A stretch of DNA of 64,000 bases. It comes from Pseudomonas graminis. Lineage in GTDB: Bacteria; Pseudomonadota; Gammaproteobacteria; Pseudomonadales; Pseudomonadaceae. The notes under the pieces were generated by a model. That model saw nothing but the letters and a program-made list of their open reading frames with translations. It had not been told where the DNA came from and ran no database searches. Both the position numbers and the translations under genes were made by a program. Positions 16,468 to 26,094 of this stretch are shown piece after piece. Positions within the stretch are counted from its first letter, which is position 1. Each line of letters starts with the position of its first letter. The DNA lies in assembly GCF_900111735.1 (NCBI RefSeq), contig NZ_FOHW01000016.1, forward strand, positions 62,001 through 126,000, read 5' to 3'.

Positions 16468-19400
16468 AAGGGACGTTCAACCTCTCCGATTGGGCGATCA
16501 AGCATCAGTCTTTCGTCTGGTACCTGATGTTCGTCGGCCTGCTGATGGGCGTGTTTTCCTACATGAACCTGGGCCGTGAAGAAGACCCTTCGTTCACCAT
16601 CAAGACCATGGTCATACAAACCCGCTGGCCGGGCGCGACGGTGGATGAAACCCTTGAGCAGGTGACTGACCGCATCGAGAAAAAGCTCGAAGAGCTCGAT
16701 TCCCTCGACTACGTGAAGAGCTACACCCGGCCGGGCGAGTCCACTGTTATGGTTTACCTGCGCGACACCACCAGCGCGGAGGCCATTCCTGACATCTGGT
16801 ACCAGGTGCGCAAGAAGATCGACGACATTCGCGGGCAATTTCCCCAAGGTATTCAAGGCCCGGCGTTCAATGATGAGTTCGGCGACGTTTACGGCTCGAT
16901 CTACGCTTTCACCTCTGACGGCCTGACCCTGCGCCAGCTGCGCGACTATGTGGAGCAAGTGCGCGTCCAGATCCGCGACGTGCCGGGCCTGGGCAAAGTC
17001 GAAATGATCGGCGAGCAGGACGAGGTGCTGTACCTGAACTTTTCCACCCGCAAGCTGGCGGCGCTGGGGCTGGATCAGCGTCAGGTCGTGCAAAGCCTGC
17101 AATCGCAAAACACCGTGACGCCTGCCGGGGTCATCGAGGCGGGTCCTGAGCGCATATCGGTGCGCACCTCCGGCCAGTTCGCGTCGGAAAAAGACCTGGA
17201 AAACGTCAATCTGCGCCTCAATGATCGCTTCTATCGCTTGAGCGACATCGCTGAAATCACCCGCGGCTACGTCGATCCGCCCAAGCCGCTGTTCCGCTTC
17301 GATGGCAAGCCAGCGATTGGGCTGGCCATTGCCATGAAGAAAGGCGGCAACGTTCAGGAGTTCGGCAAGCAGTTGCACGAGCGCATGACCGCCGCGACCG
17401 CCGACCTGCCGATTGGCGTCGGCGTAAATGTGGTTTCCGATCAGGCGCAAGTGGTCGAGAAAGCCGTCGGTGGTTTCACCAGCGCGCTGTTCGAAGCGGT
17501 GGTGATCGTGTTGATCGTCAGCTTCATCAGCCTCGGCATGCGCGCCGGTCTGGTGGTGGCCTGCTCGATTCCGCTGGTGCTGGCGATGGTCTTTGTGTTC
17601 ATGGAATACAGCGGCATCACCATGCAGCGTATTTCCCTGGGCGCCCTGATTATTGCCCTCGGCCTGTTGGTCGATGACGCGATGATCACGGTGGAGATGA
17701 TGGTGTCGCGCCTTGAGAAAGGCGAAACCAAAGCCCAGGCCGCGACCTACGCCTACACCTCGACGGCCTTCCCGATGCTCACCGGTACGCTGGTGACAGT
17801 TGCGGGCTTCGTGCCGATTGGCCTGAACGCCAGCTCGGCGGGGGAATACACCTTCACACTTTTCGCGGTGATCGCTGTCGCGATGTTGGTGTCGTGGGTC
17901 GTCGCAGTGCTGTTCGCCCCGGTGATCGGCGTGCACATCCTCAGCGAGAACGTGAAAAAGCACGACGAGAACGCCAAGCCCGGACGCATCGCACGGGCCT
18001 TCAACGGCTCAATGTTCTGGGCCATGCGTCACCGCTGGTTGACCATCATCATCACGATTTTGCTGTTTGCCACCTCGCTGTTCTGCATGCGCTTCGTGCA
18101 GAACCAGTTCTTCCCCTCATCGGATCGCCCGGAGATTCTGGTCGACCTCAACCTGCCGCAGAACGCGTCGATCAACGAGACCCGCCGCGCGGTGGACAAA
18201 CTTGAGGCGACCCTCAAGGACGATCCGGACATTGTCAGCTGGAGCACGTACATCGGCGAAGGCGCGGTGCGTTTCTACCTGCCGCTCGATCAGCAGCTGG
18301 AGAACCCGTACTACGCGCAGTTGGTGATCGTCAGCAAAGGGCTGGAAGAGCGCGGCGCGTTGACCGAGCGTTTGAAAAAACGCCTGCGGGATGACTTCGT
18401 CGGCATCGGCACCTACGTTCAGGCGCTGGAAATGGGGCCGCCGGTGGGGCGCCCGATTCAGTACCGGGTCAGCGGCGAAAACATTGATGAAGTGCGCCAG
18501 CACGCCATCGAACTCGCCACGCTGCTCGACAAGAATCAGCACATCGGCGAGATGATTTACGACTGGAACGAGCCCGGCAAAGTCCTGCGCATCGACATCA
18601 ATCAGGACAAGGCGCGGCAACTGGGGCTGTCGTCCGAGGACGTCGCGCAGTTGATGAACAGCATCGTGACCGGCTCGGCGGTGACCCAGGTGCGCGACGA
18701 CATCTACCTGATCAACGTCGTCGGTCGTGCGGTGGATTCCGAGCGCGGATCGCCGGAAACCCTGCAGAACCTGCAGATCGTCACGCCCCAGGGCACGTCG
18801 ATTCCGCTACTGGCCTTCGCCAACGTGCGCTATGAGCTGGAGCAGCCGCTGGTGTGGCGTCGTGATCGTAAACCGACGATCACGCTCAAGGCCGCCGTGA
18901 GCGACGACATGCAGCCGACCGATCTGGTCAAGGAGCTCAAGCCCGAGATCGACAAGTTTGCCGCCGGTTTGCCGGTGGGCTTCAAGATTGCCACGGGCGG
19001 TACGGTGGAGGAGAGCGGCAAGGCCCAAGGGCCGATTGCCAAGGTCGTGCCGTTGATGATCTTCCTGATGGCGACCTTCCTGATGATCCAGCTGCACAGC
19101 GTGCAGAAGATGTTCATCGTCGCCAGCGTGGCGCCGTTGGGGCTGATAGGCGTGGTGCTGGCGCTGGTGCCGACCGGAACGCCCATGGGCTTTGTGGCGA
19201 TCCTCGGCATTCTGGCGCTGATTGGCATCATCATCCGCAACTCGGTGATTCTGGTGACGCAGATTCATGAGTATGAAGTGGCCGGCTATCTGCCGTGGGA
19301 TGCGGTGGCGGAAGCGACCGAGCACCGCCGTCGGCCGATTCTGCTCACCGCTGCCGCGGCAAGCCTGGGCATGATCCCCATCGCCCGCGAAGTGTTCTGG

Positions 19401-19610
19401 GGGCCGATGGCTTACGCGATGATCGGCGGGATCATCATCGCGACCCTGCTGACGCTACTGTTCCTGCCAGCGCTTTACGTGGCCTGGTACAAGATCAAGG
19501 AGCCGAGTGACGAGGAGCGTCAGAAAGCTGAGCGGGAGAAGCAGGAAAAGAGTGCGGAGAATGAGCGCGACCAAGGCGGCGCGGACGAAAAGCCGACGCC
19601 TGCTCGATAA
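16464..19610 (+). CDS. triC: RND efflux pump, inner-membrane transporter (TriC-like)
   Basis: A 1048-aa proton-driven transporter with twelve predicted helices and two large periplasmic loops. The helix-4 proton relay pair is visible in LGLLVDDAMITVEMM, and the matching half reads LALIGIIIRNSVILVTQIHE. The protein has a charged C-terminal tail rich in Lys/Glu (about residues 1015-1048), longer than the core needs. Start overlaps triB in ATGA. The REEDPSF motif after helix 1 is typical of the heavy-metal-unrelated RND branch to which TriC and VexF-like pumps belong. A perfect hairpin terminator follows. Confidence 0.85.
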   Translation: MKGTFNLSDWAIKHQSFVWYLMFVGLLMGVFSYMNLGREEDPSFTIKTMVIQTRWPGATVDETLEQVTDRIEKKLEELDSLDYVKSYTRPGESTVMVYLRDTTSAEAIPDIWYQVRKKIDDIRGQFPQGIQGPAFNDEFGDVYGSIYAFTSDGLTLRQLRDYVEQVRVQIRDVPGLGKVEMIGEQDEVLYLNFSTRKLAALGLDQRQVVQSLQSQNTVTPAGVIEAGPERISVRTSGQFASEKDLENVNLRLNDRFYRLSDIAEITRGYVDPPKPLFRFDGKPAIGLAIAMKKGGNVQEFGKQLHERMTAATADLPIGVGVNVVSDQAQVVEKAVGGFTSALFEAVVIVLIVSFISLGMRAGLVVACSIPLVLAMVFVFMEYSGITMQRISLGALIIALGLLVDDAMITVEMMVSRLEKGETKAQAATYAYTSTAFPMLTGTLVTVAGFVPIGLNASSAGEYTFTLFAVIAVAMLVSWVVAVLFAPVIGVHILSENVKKHDENAKPGRIARAFNGSMFWAMRHRWLTIIITILLFATSLFCMRFVQNQFFPSSDRPEILVDLNLPQNASINETRRAVDKLEATLKDDPDIVSWSTYIGEGAVRFYLPLDQQLENPYYAQLVIVSKGLEERGALTERLKKRLRDDFVGIGTYVQALEMGPPVGRPIQYRVSGENIDEVRQHAIELATLLDKNQHIGEMIYDWNEPGKVLRIDINQDKARQLGLSSEDVAQLMNSIVTGSAVTQVRDDIYLINVVGRAVDSERGSPETLQNLQIVTPQGTSIPLLAFANVRYELEQPLVWRRDRKPTITLKAAVSDDMQPTDLVKELKPEIDKFAAGLPVGFKIATGGTVEESGKAQGPIAKVVPLMIFLMATFLMIQLHSVQKMFIVASVAPLGLIGVVLALVPTGTPMGFVAILGILALIGIIIRNSVILVTQIHEYEVAGYLPWDAVAEATEHRRRPILLTAAAASLGMIPIAREVFWGPMAYAMIGGIIIATLLTLLFLPALYVAWYKIKEPSDEERQKAEREKQEKSAENERDQGGADEKPTPAR

Positions 19611-19614
19611 AATA

Positions 19615-19646
19615 AAGGCGAGCCGGAATCTGTTCCGGCTCGCCTT
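19615..19646. terminator. Bidirectional terminator between triC and methyltransferase
   Basis: A 14-bp perfect stem (AAGGCGAGCCGGAA and its complement) with a 4-base loop. The left flank AATAAA and right flank CTTGTTGG leave a better U-tract when read leftward. It sits between two convergent genes and can serve both. Confidence 0.85.
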
Positions 19647-19688
19647 GTTGGTGACGAATCTTTTGCTGCGTGAAAAGCCTGAAACCCT

Positions 19689-20315
19689 TCAAGCCTTGCG
19701 CCAGACACTCGCCAGCCACGGCTGCTGGTCCCTCGGCAATCCCGGCGGTCGGTAGTAGTGCTCGACCTCAATGAACCCGGCTTCAGTCAGCAGTACGGTC
19801 CATGACGCCAGGTCATGAAAGGCACCGTAGCGCTCGCCTTTCCAGCCTTCCTGGTTGTCGCCACGGGGATTGGAGCTGAACAACACGCCGCCGGGCTTCA
19901 ACGCGGCGCGCAGTTGGCGCAGCACCCGAGGCAACTCCTGACGGGGGACGTGGAAAAGCGAGGCGTTGGCGAATATGCCGTCGAACCGTTCGGCGGGCAG
20001 GTTCAGCTCAAGGAAGTTCTGATGGAGCACGTCGCAGCCGCTGTCGGCACGGGCCATGTCGGCGAAGCGTTCGGAGCCATCCAGGCCGGTGGCGATGTGG
20101 CCCATGGCAGAAAATGTCTGAAGATCACGCCCTGGTCCGCACCCGAAATCGAGAATCTGGAACGGCGCCGGGCCGGTGATATTGCGCAGCAACGCATCAA
20201 TGTTCTGGCTCACATCATGGTCGCGGGTCCCTTCGCGAAAGCCCTCGGCGACCTCGTTGTAATTGCCGAGGGTGGTGGCCGTGATCTGGGCGAGGTCTTC
20301 TGAGTCGAGTTTCAT
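19689..20315 (-). CDS. Class I SAM-dependent methyltransferase
   Basis: A 208-aa enzyme with the Rossmann-type SAM site: motif I ILDFGCGPGRD (about residues 57-67), the acidic end of strand 2 in GLDGSERF, and FDGIFANASLFHV as motif IV. The N-terminal part (GNYNEVAEGFREGTRDHDVSQN) resembles small UbiE/Tam-like methyltransferases found widely in proteobacteria. The methyl acceptor is unknown. It stands alone, convergent with triC. Confidence 0.82.
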   Translation of the reverse strand: MKLDSEDLAQITATTLGNYNEVAEGFREGTRDHDVSQNIDALLRNITGPAPFQILDFGCGPGRDLQTFSAMGHIATGLDGSERFADMARADSGCDVLHQNFLELNLPAERFDGIFANASLFHVPRQELPRVLRQLRAALKPGGVLFSSNPRGDNQEGWKGERYGAFHDLASWTVLLTEAGFIEVEHYYRPPGLPRDQQPWLASVWRKA

Positions 20316-20424
20316 GGGGCGAGTGTCTGGGCGAATAAGGCCGCCAATATACCCCGCTCGCGGACTTCAACGCCGCTCTGGCATCAGATTGGCGCCCGAC
20401 GTAAAGGCTGGTGCGGGGACGAAC

Positions 20425-20541
20425 CTGTAGGGGTGACCGGGGTGGCGCTCCACCTTGCTCGCGAATGCGTCGTGTCAGTCAGCATCCAGGTCACAGACCC
20501 ACCGCTTTCGCGACCGTCGTAACCTCCGATTGCTCCTACAG
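20425..20541. repeat. Composite REP pair (GGTGGCGCTCC / AATCGGAGG types)
   Basis: The same composite as at 2439-2554 but in inverse orientation: GTGACCGGGGTGGCGCTCC on the left and GATTGCTCCTACAG on the right. A conserved core with GTCACAGACCCACCGC lies between. Its recurrence shows that these two unlike arms travel together. Confidence 0.8.
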
Positions 20542-20583
20542 TTGATTTGCATCGGACACGGATTCGGGAGGCGCGGCACGAAC

Positions 20584-20610
20584 CTGTAGGAGTGAGCTTG
20601 CTCGCGATCT
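20584..20610. repeat. Single REP (GTGAGCTTGCTCGC type)
   Basis: One copy of GTAGGAGTGAGCTTGCTCGC, the type most abundant around the RAYT gene at 58 kb. It lies about 50 bases after the metI stop codon, on the 3' side of the metNIQ genes. Confidence 0.8.
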
Positions 20611-20660
20611 GGCGCGAAGCGGCAGTAAATGGCCAATGCAACGTCGGCAATCGCTGCGTG

Positions 20661-21305
20661 CTAGCGCTTGTTCAGCCGCAACGCCAACCGATCCCCGCCC
20701 AACTGAATCGCCGCCACCAATACCACCAGCAACACGATCACGGTGAGCATCACTTGCGTGTCAAACCGCTGATAGCCATATCGGTAAGCGATATCCCCCA
20801 ATCCACCGGCGCCAATCGCGCCCGCCATGGCCGATGAATTGATCATGGTCACTATCGTGATGGTAAATCCGCCGACAATCCCCGGCAGTGCTTCGGGCAG
20901 CAGCACGTGCCAGACGATGTGCCAGCGGCGGCAACCCATCGCCTGTGCTGCTTCAATCAAGCCATGGTCAACTTCGCGCAGGCTCACTTCCGCGATACGC
21001 GCGAAGAACGGCGTCGCCGCAATGGTCAGTGGCACCACCGCCGCCCACACGCCGTAGGTCGTGCCGACAATCAGCCGCGTGAACGGGATCAGCGCGACCA
21101 TCAGAATCAGGAACGGCACCGAACGGAAAATGTTCACGAACGCACCCAGCACCTTATTGATGGTGGGCGCTTCAAAGATGCCGCCCTTGCCGCTGGTGAC
21201 CAGAATCACCGCCAGCGGAATGCCCAGCATCAACGCGATCAGTGATGACACGCCGACCATCAGGAATGTATCGATAACCCCCTGCCACAGACGATCAAGC
21301 CACAT
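20661..21305 (-). CDS. metI: Methionine-type ABC importer permease MetI
   Basis: A 214-aa inner-membrane permease with five helices, the short MetI form. The EAA coupling loop reads [22 protein letters not shown] (about residues 137-158). It works as a homodimer with MetN in importing D/L-methionine or related sulfur compounds. The start overlaps the end of metN by 11 bases, so the two are translationally linked. In pseudomonads extra metNIQ sets often sit among sulfone/sulfonate genes, and that is the case here, so the ligand may be an organosulfur compound rather than methionine. Confidence 0.92.
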   Translation of the reverse strand: MWLDRLWQGVIDTFLMVGVSSLIALMLGIPLAVILVTSGKGGIFEAPTINKVLGAFVNIFRSVPFLILMVALIPFTRLIVGTTYGVWAAVVPLTIAATPFFARIAEVSLREVDHGLIEAAQAMGCRRWHIVWHVLLPEALPGIVGGFTITIVTMINSSAMAGAIGAGGLGDIAYRYGYQRFDTQVMLTVIVLLVVLVAAIQLGGDRLALRLNKR

Positions 21306-22419
21306 AACCCACTACCTCCGCCTGCTGTGCATGTTTACGGGCGCGAATCAGTAGTTCCTCAACCGACAGTGGCGAATGACTGATCGCCAGCAACAGATGA
21401 CCCAGCGCTCGCCCCTGAATGCGTTCGACGCCGCCATGCAGCAGGCTCACCTGCCCGCCGAAGACGCTGAACAACGCTGACAGGTCAGGCTCGCTGCCGG
21501 TGAATTGCAGATCCAGCACAACGCTGGCGTGATACTCGGAAGGGTGCGACTGCAGACGCGCTTGCACATCCTCCGGCAGCGCGTGTTGCAGGGGCGCCAG
21601 CAGCGTCTTGCTCACCTCATGCTGCGGATTGCCGAATACCTGCCAGACCGGGCCCTGCTCGACCACTTCGCCTTTTTCCAGCACCACCACGCGATCACAG
21701 ATTTCCCGGATCACCGCCATCTCGTGGGTGATCAAAATGATCGTCAGGCTCAGGCGCTGGTTGATCTCGCGCAGCAGGCCGAGAATCGATTGCGTGGTCT
21801 CCGGGTCGAGTGCGGACGTCGCCTCGTCGCACAGCAGAATCGCCGGATCATGCACCAACGCCCGGGCGATGCCGACGCGCTGCTTCTGCCCGCCCGACAA
21901 CTGCGCCGGATACGCCTTGTGCTTGCCTTCCAGCCCTACCAACTCCAGCAATTCGGCGACTTTGCGCTGACGCTGTTCCTTCGGCACGCCGGCCACTTTC
22001 AGCGGCAATTCGACGTTCTGCCAAACGGTTTTGGCTGACATCAGATTGAAGTGCTGAAAGATCATGCCGATGCGTCGGCGCAGCGCCACCAGCGTGTCCT
22101 CGTTGAAGTCGCCGATGTCCACCTGATCGATCAGCACGCGCCCGGTGCTGGGTTTCTCCAGACGATTGATGGTGCGGATCAGCGATGATTTGCCTGCGCC
22201 GCTGCGGCCGATGATGCCGAACACCTCGCCGCGCTGGATATCCAGATCGATGCCCTGAAGTGCCGGCACCTGCCCTTGCGGACCTTCATAGACCTTGCCC
22301 AGATTGATGAAGCGCACATGGGCGTGCTGCTTTTGCGGATGCAGCTCGGCTTGTACGGCGGCATGGAGGGCATCACCCCCAGGCGCTAAAACGCGTTGCG
22401 CGGATGCACTCATGATCAA
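21295..22419 (-). CDS. metN: Methionine-type ABC importer ATPase MetN
   Basis: A 374-aa ATPase, extended compared with enteric MetN by about 30 N-terminal residues before [11 protein letters not shown]-like sequence. Walker A GRSGAGKS, signature [14 protein letters not shown], Walker [17 protein letters not shown] and a C-terminal ACT-like regulatory domain (about residues 290-360; in enteric MetN this binds methionine and inhibits the pump). Its ATG overlaps the metQ stop as ATGA. An alternative start two codons later (MSAS) is possible. Confidence 0.93.
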   Translation of the reverse strand: MIMSASAQRVLAPGGDALHAAVQAELHPQKQHAHVRFINLGKVYEGPQGQVPALQGIDLDIQRGEVFGIIGRSGAGKSSLIRTINRLEKPSTGRVLIDQVDIGDFNEDTLVALRRRIGMIFQHFNLMSAKTVWQNVELPLKVAGVPKEQRQRKVAELLELVGLEGKHKAYPAQLSGGQKQRVGIARALVHDPAILLCDEATSALDPETTQSILGLLREINQRLSLTIILITHEMAVIREICDRVVVLEKGEVVEQGPVWQVFGNPQHEVSKTLLAPLQHALPEDVQARLQSHPSEYHASVVLDLQFTGSEPDLSALFSVFGGQVSLLHGGVERIQGRALGHLLLAISHSPLSVEELLIRARKHAQQAEVVGYVA

Positions 22420-23210
22420 TTCTTCCAGCCAACCTGATACAGCGAGCCATTGACCTTATCCAGGGAGGCGCGCACGACCGGTGAGTGTTGGTAGATGTCG
22501 ATGAACCTGGCCAGGCGCGGGTCATCCTTGTGGTCCGGTTTGATGACGAACTGAATCACGTATTCCGGGTGGTCGAGGCCGTCGAACAGAATCGCCGAGC
22601 CGGCATCGAAGGTCTTCGACAGACGAATGTAGGCCGGGTAGCCCTGCACCAGATCGGCATCGTCATAGGCGCGCACCAACTGCACGGCTTCGACCTGAAT
22701 CAGCTTTATCTTCTTCGGGTTGGCGGTGATGTCGTCTTCGGTGGCCTTGTAGCCCACGCCCGGTTTCAGGGTGATCAAGCCGGCCTTCGCCAACAGCTGC
22801 AGGCCGCGACCGCTGTTGATCGGGTCATTGGCGATAGCGACGGTGGCGCCGTTTGGCAGCTCATCGAAGCTTTTGTACTTCTTCGAATACAACCCGACGT
22901 TGTTGATGATGCCCGGCGCGTAGGGCACCAGATCGAAGCCGGACGCGGCCTTGGCGTTCTCCAGAAACGGAATGTGCTGGAAATAATTCACGTCGATGTC
23001 GCCGGCGTTGAGGCTGACGTTGGGCGCGATCCAGTCGGTGAATTCCACCAGCTCGACCTTCAGGCCTTGTTTCTCGGCTTCGGCGACGGCCGCCTCCAGC
23101 GGGATGGCGAACGCCGCCGTGGTGCCGACTTTGAGCGGTTGATCGGCAGCGAGGGTGAAGCCGGCAAACAGGCCCAGGGACAGCGCGAGGGTAAGAAGGG
23201 TTTTGGTCAT
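22416..23210 (-). CDS. metQ: Methionine-type ABC substrate-binding protein MetQ
   Basis: A 264-aa NlpA/MetQ protein with a signal peptide of 21 or 22 residues (cleavage near TLAADQ) and no lipobox cysteine. The ligand-site segments [24 protein letters not shown] and [11 protein letters not shown] are as in the family. It is first of three coupled genes metQ-metN-metI. A second MetQ-like protein without transporter genes lies at 8158. A REP-filled gap of 277 bases separates metQ from the monooxygenase gene upstream. Confidence 0.92.
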   Translation of the reverse strand: MTKTLLTLALSLGLFAGFTLAADQPLKVGTTAAFAIPLEAAVAEAEKQGLKVELVEFTDWIAPNVSLNAGDIDVNYFQHIPFLENAKAASGFDLVPYAPGIINNVGLYSKKYKSFDELPNGATVAIANDPINSGRGLQLLAKAGLITLKPGVGYKATEDDITANPKKIKLIQVEAVQLVRAYDDADLVQGYPAYIRLSKTFDAGSAILFDGLDHPEYVIQFVIKPDHKDDPRLARFIDIYQHSPVVRASLDKVNGSLYQVGWKN

Positions 23211-23261
23211 GGCGTGTAATCCGGTTCAGTGGTCTGGTTTGAATGCTTGGGTGTCTGTGAA

Positions 23262-23292
23262 GCCGTCTTCGCGACCAAGCTCACTCCTACAG
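23262..23292. repeat. Single REP (degraded)
   Basis: An inverted arm CGCGACCAAGCTCACTCCTACAG, with the usual GAGCAAG changed to ACCAAG. It lies just upstream of metQ. Confidence 0.6.
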
Positions 23293-23387
23293 GGGCCGAG
23301 CTCGCTCACGTCATGTGTGAATAAATTACTGCCTCTGTGGGCGACTCCCTGTCGTCCAGACGCCACGCTTTGGCGCAGCAAACACAA

Positions 23388-23494
23388 CCTGTAGGAGTGA
23401 GCTTGCTCGCGAAGGCGGCGGTTCAGGCACACATACGGTGACTGACATAGCGCGTTCGTCCGGATGCGGCCCAGACCAAGCGCGCTCCTACAGG
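23388..23494. repeat. Hybrid REP pair between monooxygenase and metQ genes
   Basis: Left arm is GTAGGAGTGAGCTTGCTCGC; right arm, inverted, is the AAGCGCGCTCCTACAG type with the TTCGTCCGGATGCGGCC linker seen in the 13.4-kb array. The arms are of different types, so this looks like a recombinant element. It separates two parts of a likely sulfur operon. Confidence 0.8.
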
Positions 23495-24852
23495 TTGGTC
23501 TGTGTTCTATAGCTCGCCCCCGCGTGCCGTTCCGGCAGTCGCGCGCCGCCTTCAAACAGCTTCTCGCGCAAGGTGCCGTGTTCGTACGCGGTCTTGTACG
23601 AGCCCCGTCGTTGCAGTTCCGGGATCACCAGATCGATGAAGTCCTCATAGCTCTCCGGGGTGACGATGCGGGTAAGGTTGAAGCCGTCCAGCCCGGTTTC
23701 GGCGATCCACGATTCCAACTCGTCGGCGACTTGCCCGGGCGAGCCGATCAGCGTGATGTAACGGCCGCCCAGGGCGTGCTGATCGAGCAACTTCTGGCGG
23801 GTCCAGTCGTTGTTCTTGAGGATCTTCGTGGCTGACTGAATGGCGTTGCCTTTCACGTGCTGGATCGGCTCGTCGAGATCGTAGTCGGCGAAGTCGATGC
23901 CGGTGGACGCGGCAAAATGCGCGAGCCCGGCCTCGGCGCTGGCGTAGGTCAGGTACTCCGCATGTTTGGCCCGCGCCGCTTCTTCGGTGGCGCCGACGAT
24001 CACGTTGAGGCCCATGAACACTTTGATGTCATCCGGATTGCGCCCGGCGGCCACGGCGCTGGCGCGGACCTTGTCCACCTGCTCGCGGGTCGCGGGTTTG
24101 TTCTGCGCGCTGATGAACACGCACTCGGCGTTGCTGCCGGCAAACTGTAAACCGCGCTCGGAACTGCCCGCCTGAAACAGCACCGGCGTACGCTGGGGCG
24201 AAGGCTCGCAGAGGTGATAACCCTCTACCTGATAGAACTCGCCGCTGTGCCGCACGTAATGGACCTTTTCCGGCTGGGCGTAGATGCGCGCCCGACGGTC
24301 CTCGATCACCGCGTCGTCCTCCCAGCTGCCTTCCCACAGCTTGTACAACACTTCCAGGTATTCATCGGCCTGGTCGTAGCGGCGGTCGTGTTCGATCTGC
24401 TCGGTCAGGCCCATCGCGCGTGCGGCACTGTCCAGATACCCGGTGACGATGTTCCAGCCCACGCGTCCGCGCGTCAGGTGATCCAGCGTCGACATGCGCC
24501 GGGCGAACAGATACGGCGCCTCGTAGGTGAGGTTGGCCGTCAGGCCGAAGCCGAGGTTTTTGGTCACGGCGGCCATGGCCGATACCAGCAGCAACGGATC
24601 ATTCACCGGCAGCTGGATCGACTCCTTCAGGGTGACGTCCACCGACTTCTGATAGACGTCATAGACCCCGACGATGTCCGCGATGAACAAACCGTCGAAC
24701 AGCCCGCGCTCCAGTAACTGCGCCAGATCCGTCCAGTATTCGAGGGTCTTGTACTGGGTCGACGTGTCCCGGGGGTGGGCCCAGAAACCGTGATTGATGT
24801 GGCCGATGCAGTTCATGTTGAACGCATTGAGCAGGATCTTTTTCTTGCTCAT
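23488..24852 (-). CDS. NtaA/SnaA/DszA-type flavin-dependent monooxygenase
   Basis: A 454-aa class II flavin monooxygenase of the luciferase-like NtaA/SnaA/DszA branch, which uses FMNH2 from a partner reductase. It begins KKKILLNAFNMNCIGHINHGFW and holds the typical GRVGWNIVTGYLDSAARAMG segment that lines the flavin pocket. Members attack nitrilotriacetate, dibenzothiophene sulfone, dimethyl sulfide and similar compounds; the sulfur context here favours a sulfone or sulfide. The start overlaps the stop of the upstream SfnB-like gene in ATGA. The 3' end runs into a REP arm by a few bases. Confidence 0.87.
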   Translation of the reverse strand: MSKKKILLNAFNMNCIGHINHGFWAHPRDTSTQYKTLEYWTDLAQLLERGLFDGLFIADIVGVYDVYQKSVDVTLKESIQLPVNDPLLLVSAMAAVTKNLGFGLTANLTYEAPYLFARRMSTLDHLTRGRVGWNIVTGYLDSAARAMGLTEQIEHDRRYDQADEYLEVLYKLWEGSWEDDAVIEDRRARIYAQPEKVHYVRHSGEFYQVEGYHLCEPSPQRTPVLFQAGSSERGLQFAGSNAECVFISAQNKPATREQVDKVRASAVAAGRNPDDIKVFMGLNVIVGATEEAARAKHAEYLTYASAEAGLAHFAASTGIDFADYDLDEPIQHVKGNAIQSATKILKNNDWTRQKLLDQHALGGRYITLIGSPGQVADELESWIAETGLDGFNLTRIVTPESYEDFIDLVIPELQRRGSYKTAYEHGTLREKLFEGGARLPERHAGASYRTQTNL

Positions 24853-26072
24853 CAGATCGTCCCCCGACGTGGCGGGTTGACGTCATTGAGGTAGTAATTG
24901 CCGATGGCGTGATACTTCCAGCGCACCGGGTCGTGCAACGTGTGAACCCGCGCGTTGCGCCAGTGCCGGTCAAGGCCGTGCTCCGCCAGCGTGGCTTGGG
25001 AACCGGCGAGTTCGAACAAGGTGCTGCCGGCCTCCAGCGAGATTTCGGTGCTGATCGCCCGTGCTTCAGCCACCGCAATCGATGCCTGTGCCAGATTTTC
25101 GGGCGTGGTCTCGGCCTGCGCGCGATCAAGGTATTCCCCGGAACGTTCGAGAAGGGCTTCGGCGGCGTGCAGACGAATGCCGAGCTTGCCGAAGCTGTGC
25201 AGCGTCAGCGGGTCATCGACGGCTTTCTCGATGCCGGAGTCGATCCATGGCCGCGTGCGCGTGCGTACGAAATGCAGCGCGTCTTCAAAGGCCGCGCGGG
25301 CGATGCCGGTGTCGATGGCGGCATGGAGGATTTGTGCGAGCGGGCCGACCGTCGTCGGGCGCTCGAACGCCGTCTGAAACGGCACCACGTCATCGGCCTC
25401 GACATACACGTTATCGAATACCACCGAGCCGCTGCCCGTGGTGCGCTGGCCGAAGCCGCTCCAGTCGTCGATCACGCTCAGCCCGGCGGCGTTCGCCGGC
25501 ACGAATGCCAGCTGCTGCACGCCATTGTCATCAACGACCGAGGTCGGTATGCGTTGGGCGTAAAGCGCGCCGGTGGCGTAGAACTTGCGACCGTTGATGC
25601 GCCAGCCGCTGCCGTCGCGGCTCAGGCGAGTAGTGCGGTCGTGGGCGGTTTTGGTGCCCAGTTCGGCCAGCGCGTTGCCGAAGCGCTGACCGGCGAGGAC
25701 CTCGGCGTAAAGCCGCGCCTGCTGCGCCGGGCTGCCGTTCACCCGCAGGACTTCCAGCGCGTAAAAGTGGTTTTGCGGAATCTGCCCCAGGGAGGCGTCG
25801 GCGGCGGAGATTATGCGAATGACGTCGGCCAGGGTGACACTGGACACGCCTGCGCCACCAAAGGCCTTCGGCACGCTGATGCCCCACAGGCCCGAGCGGG
25901 AAAACGCTTCCAGTTCCAGATGGGGCAGGCGCCGTTCACGGTCACGCGTGACACTCTGTTGTTTGAAATCTTCCGCCAGCGTGCGGGCGATGCGCAGCGC
26001 CTCGGCGTCGTCACGAATGATCGCGGTCACGGCGGTCGCCTGCGTGCCACGCGGCAAGGTTTGAAGGCTCAT
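24852..26072 (-). CDS. SfnB-type acyl-CoA dehydrogenase-like oxidoreductase (copy 1)
   Basis: A 406-aa flavoprotein of the acyl-CoA dehydrogenase fold, in the SfnB / DszC / DibenzothiopheneS-oxygenase-like branch used in sulfur acquisition. The mid-domain carries the LGTKTAHDRTTRLSRDG segment and the end reads LDRHWRNARVHTLHDPVRW, a C-terminal signature shared with its neighbour. These enzymes are FMN-dependent monooxygenases rather than dehydrogenases. Stop overlaps the next gene start (ATGA), and 22 bases separate it from the paralogue upstream. Confidence 0.86.
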   Translation of the reverse strand: MSLQTLPRGTQATAVTAIIRDDAEALRIARTLAEDFKQQSVTRDRERRLPHLELEAFSRSGLWGISVPKAFGGAGVSSVTLADVIRIISAADASLGQIPQNHFYALEVLRVNGSPAQQARLYAEVLAGQRFGNALAELGTKTAHDRTTRLSRDGSGWRINGRKFYATGALYAQRIPTSVVDDNGVQQLAFVPANAAGLSVIDDWSGFGQRTTGSGSVVFDNVYVEADDVVPFQTAFERPTTVGPLAQILHAAIDTGIARAAFEDALHFVRTRTRPWIDSGIEKAVDDPLTLHSFGKLGIRLHAAEALLERSGEYLDRAQAETTPENLAQASIAVAEARAISTEISLEAGSTLFELAGSQATLAEHGLDRHWRNARVHTLHDPVRWKYHAIGNYYLNDVNPPRRGTI

Positions 26073-26094
26073 AGGTGTGCTTCCAGTGCTCTGG

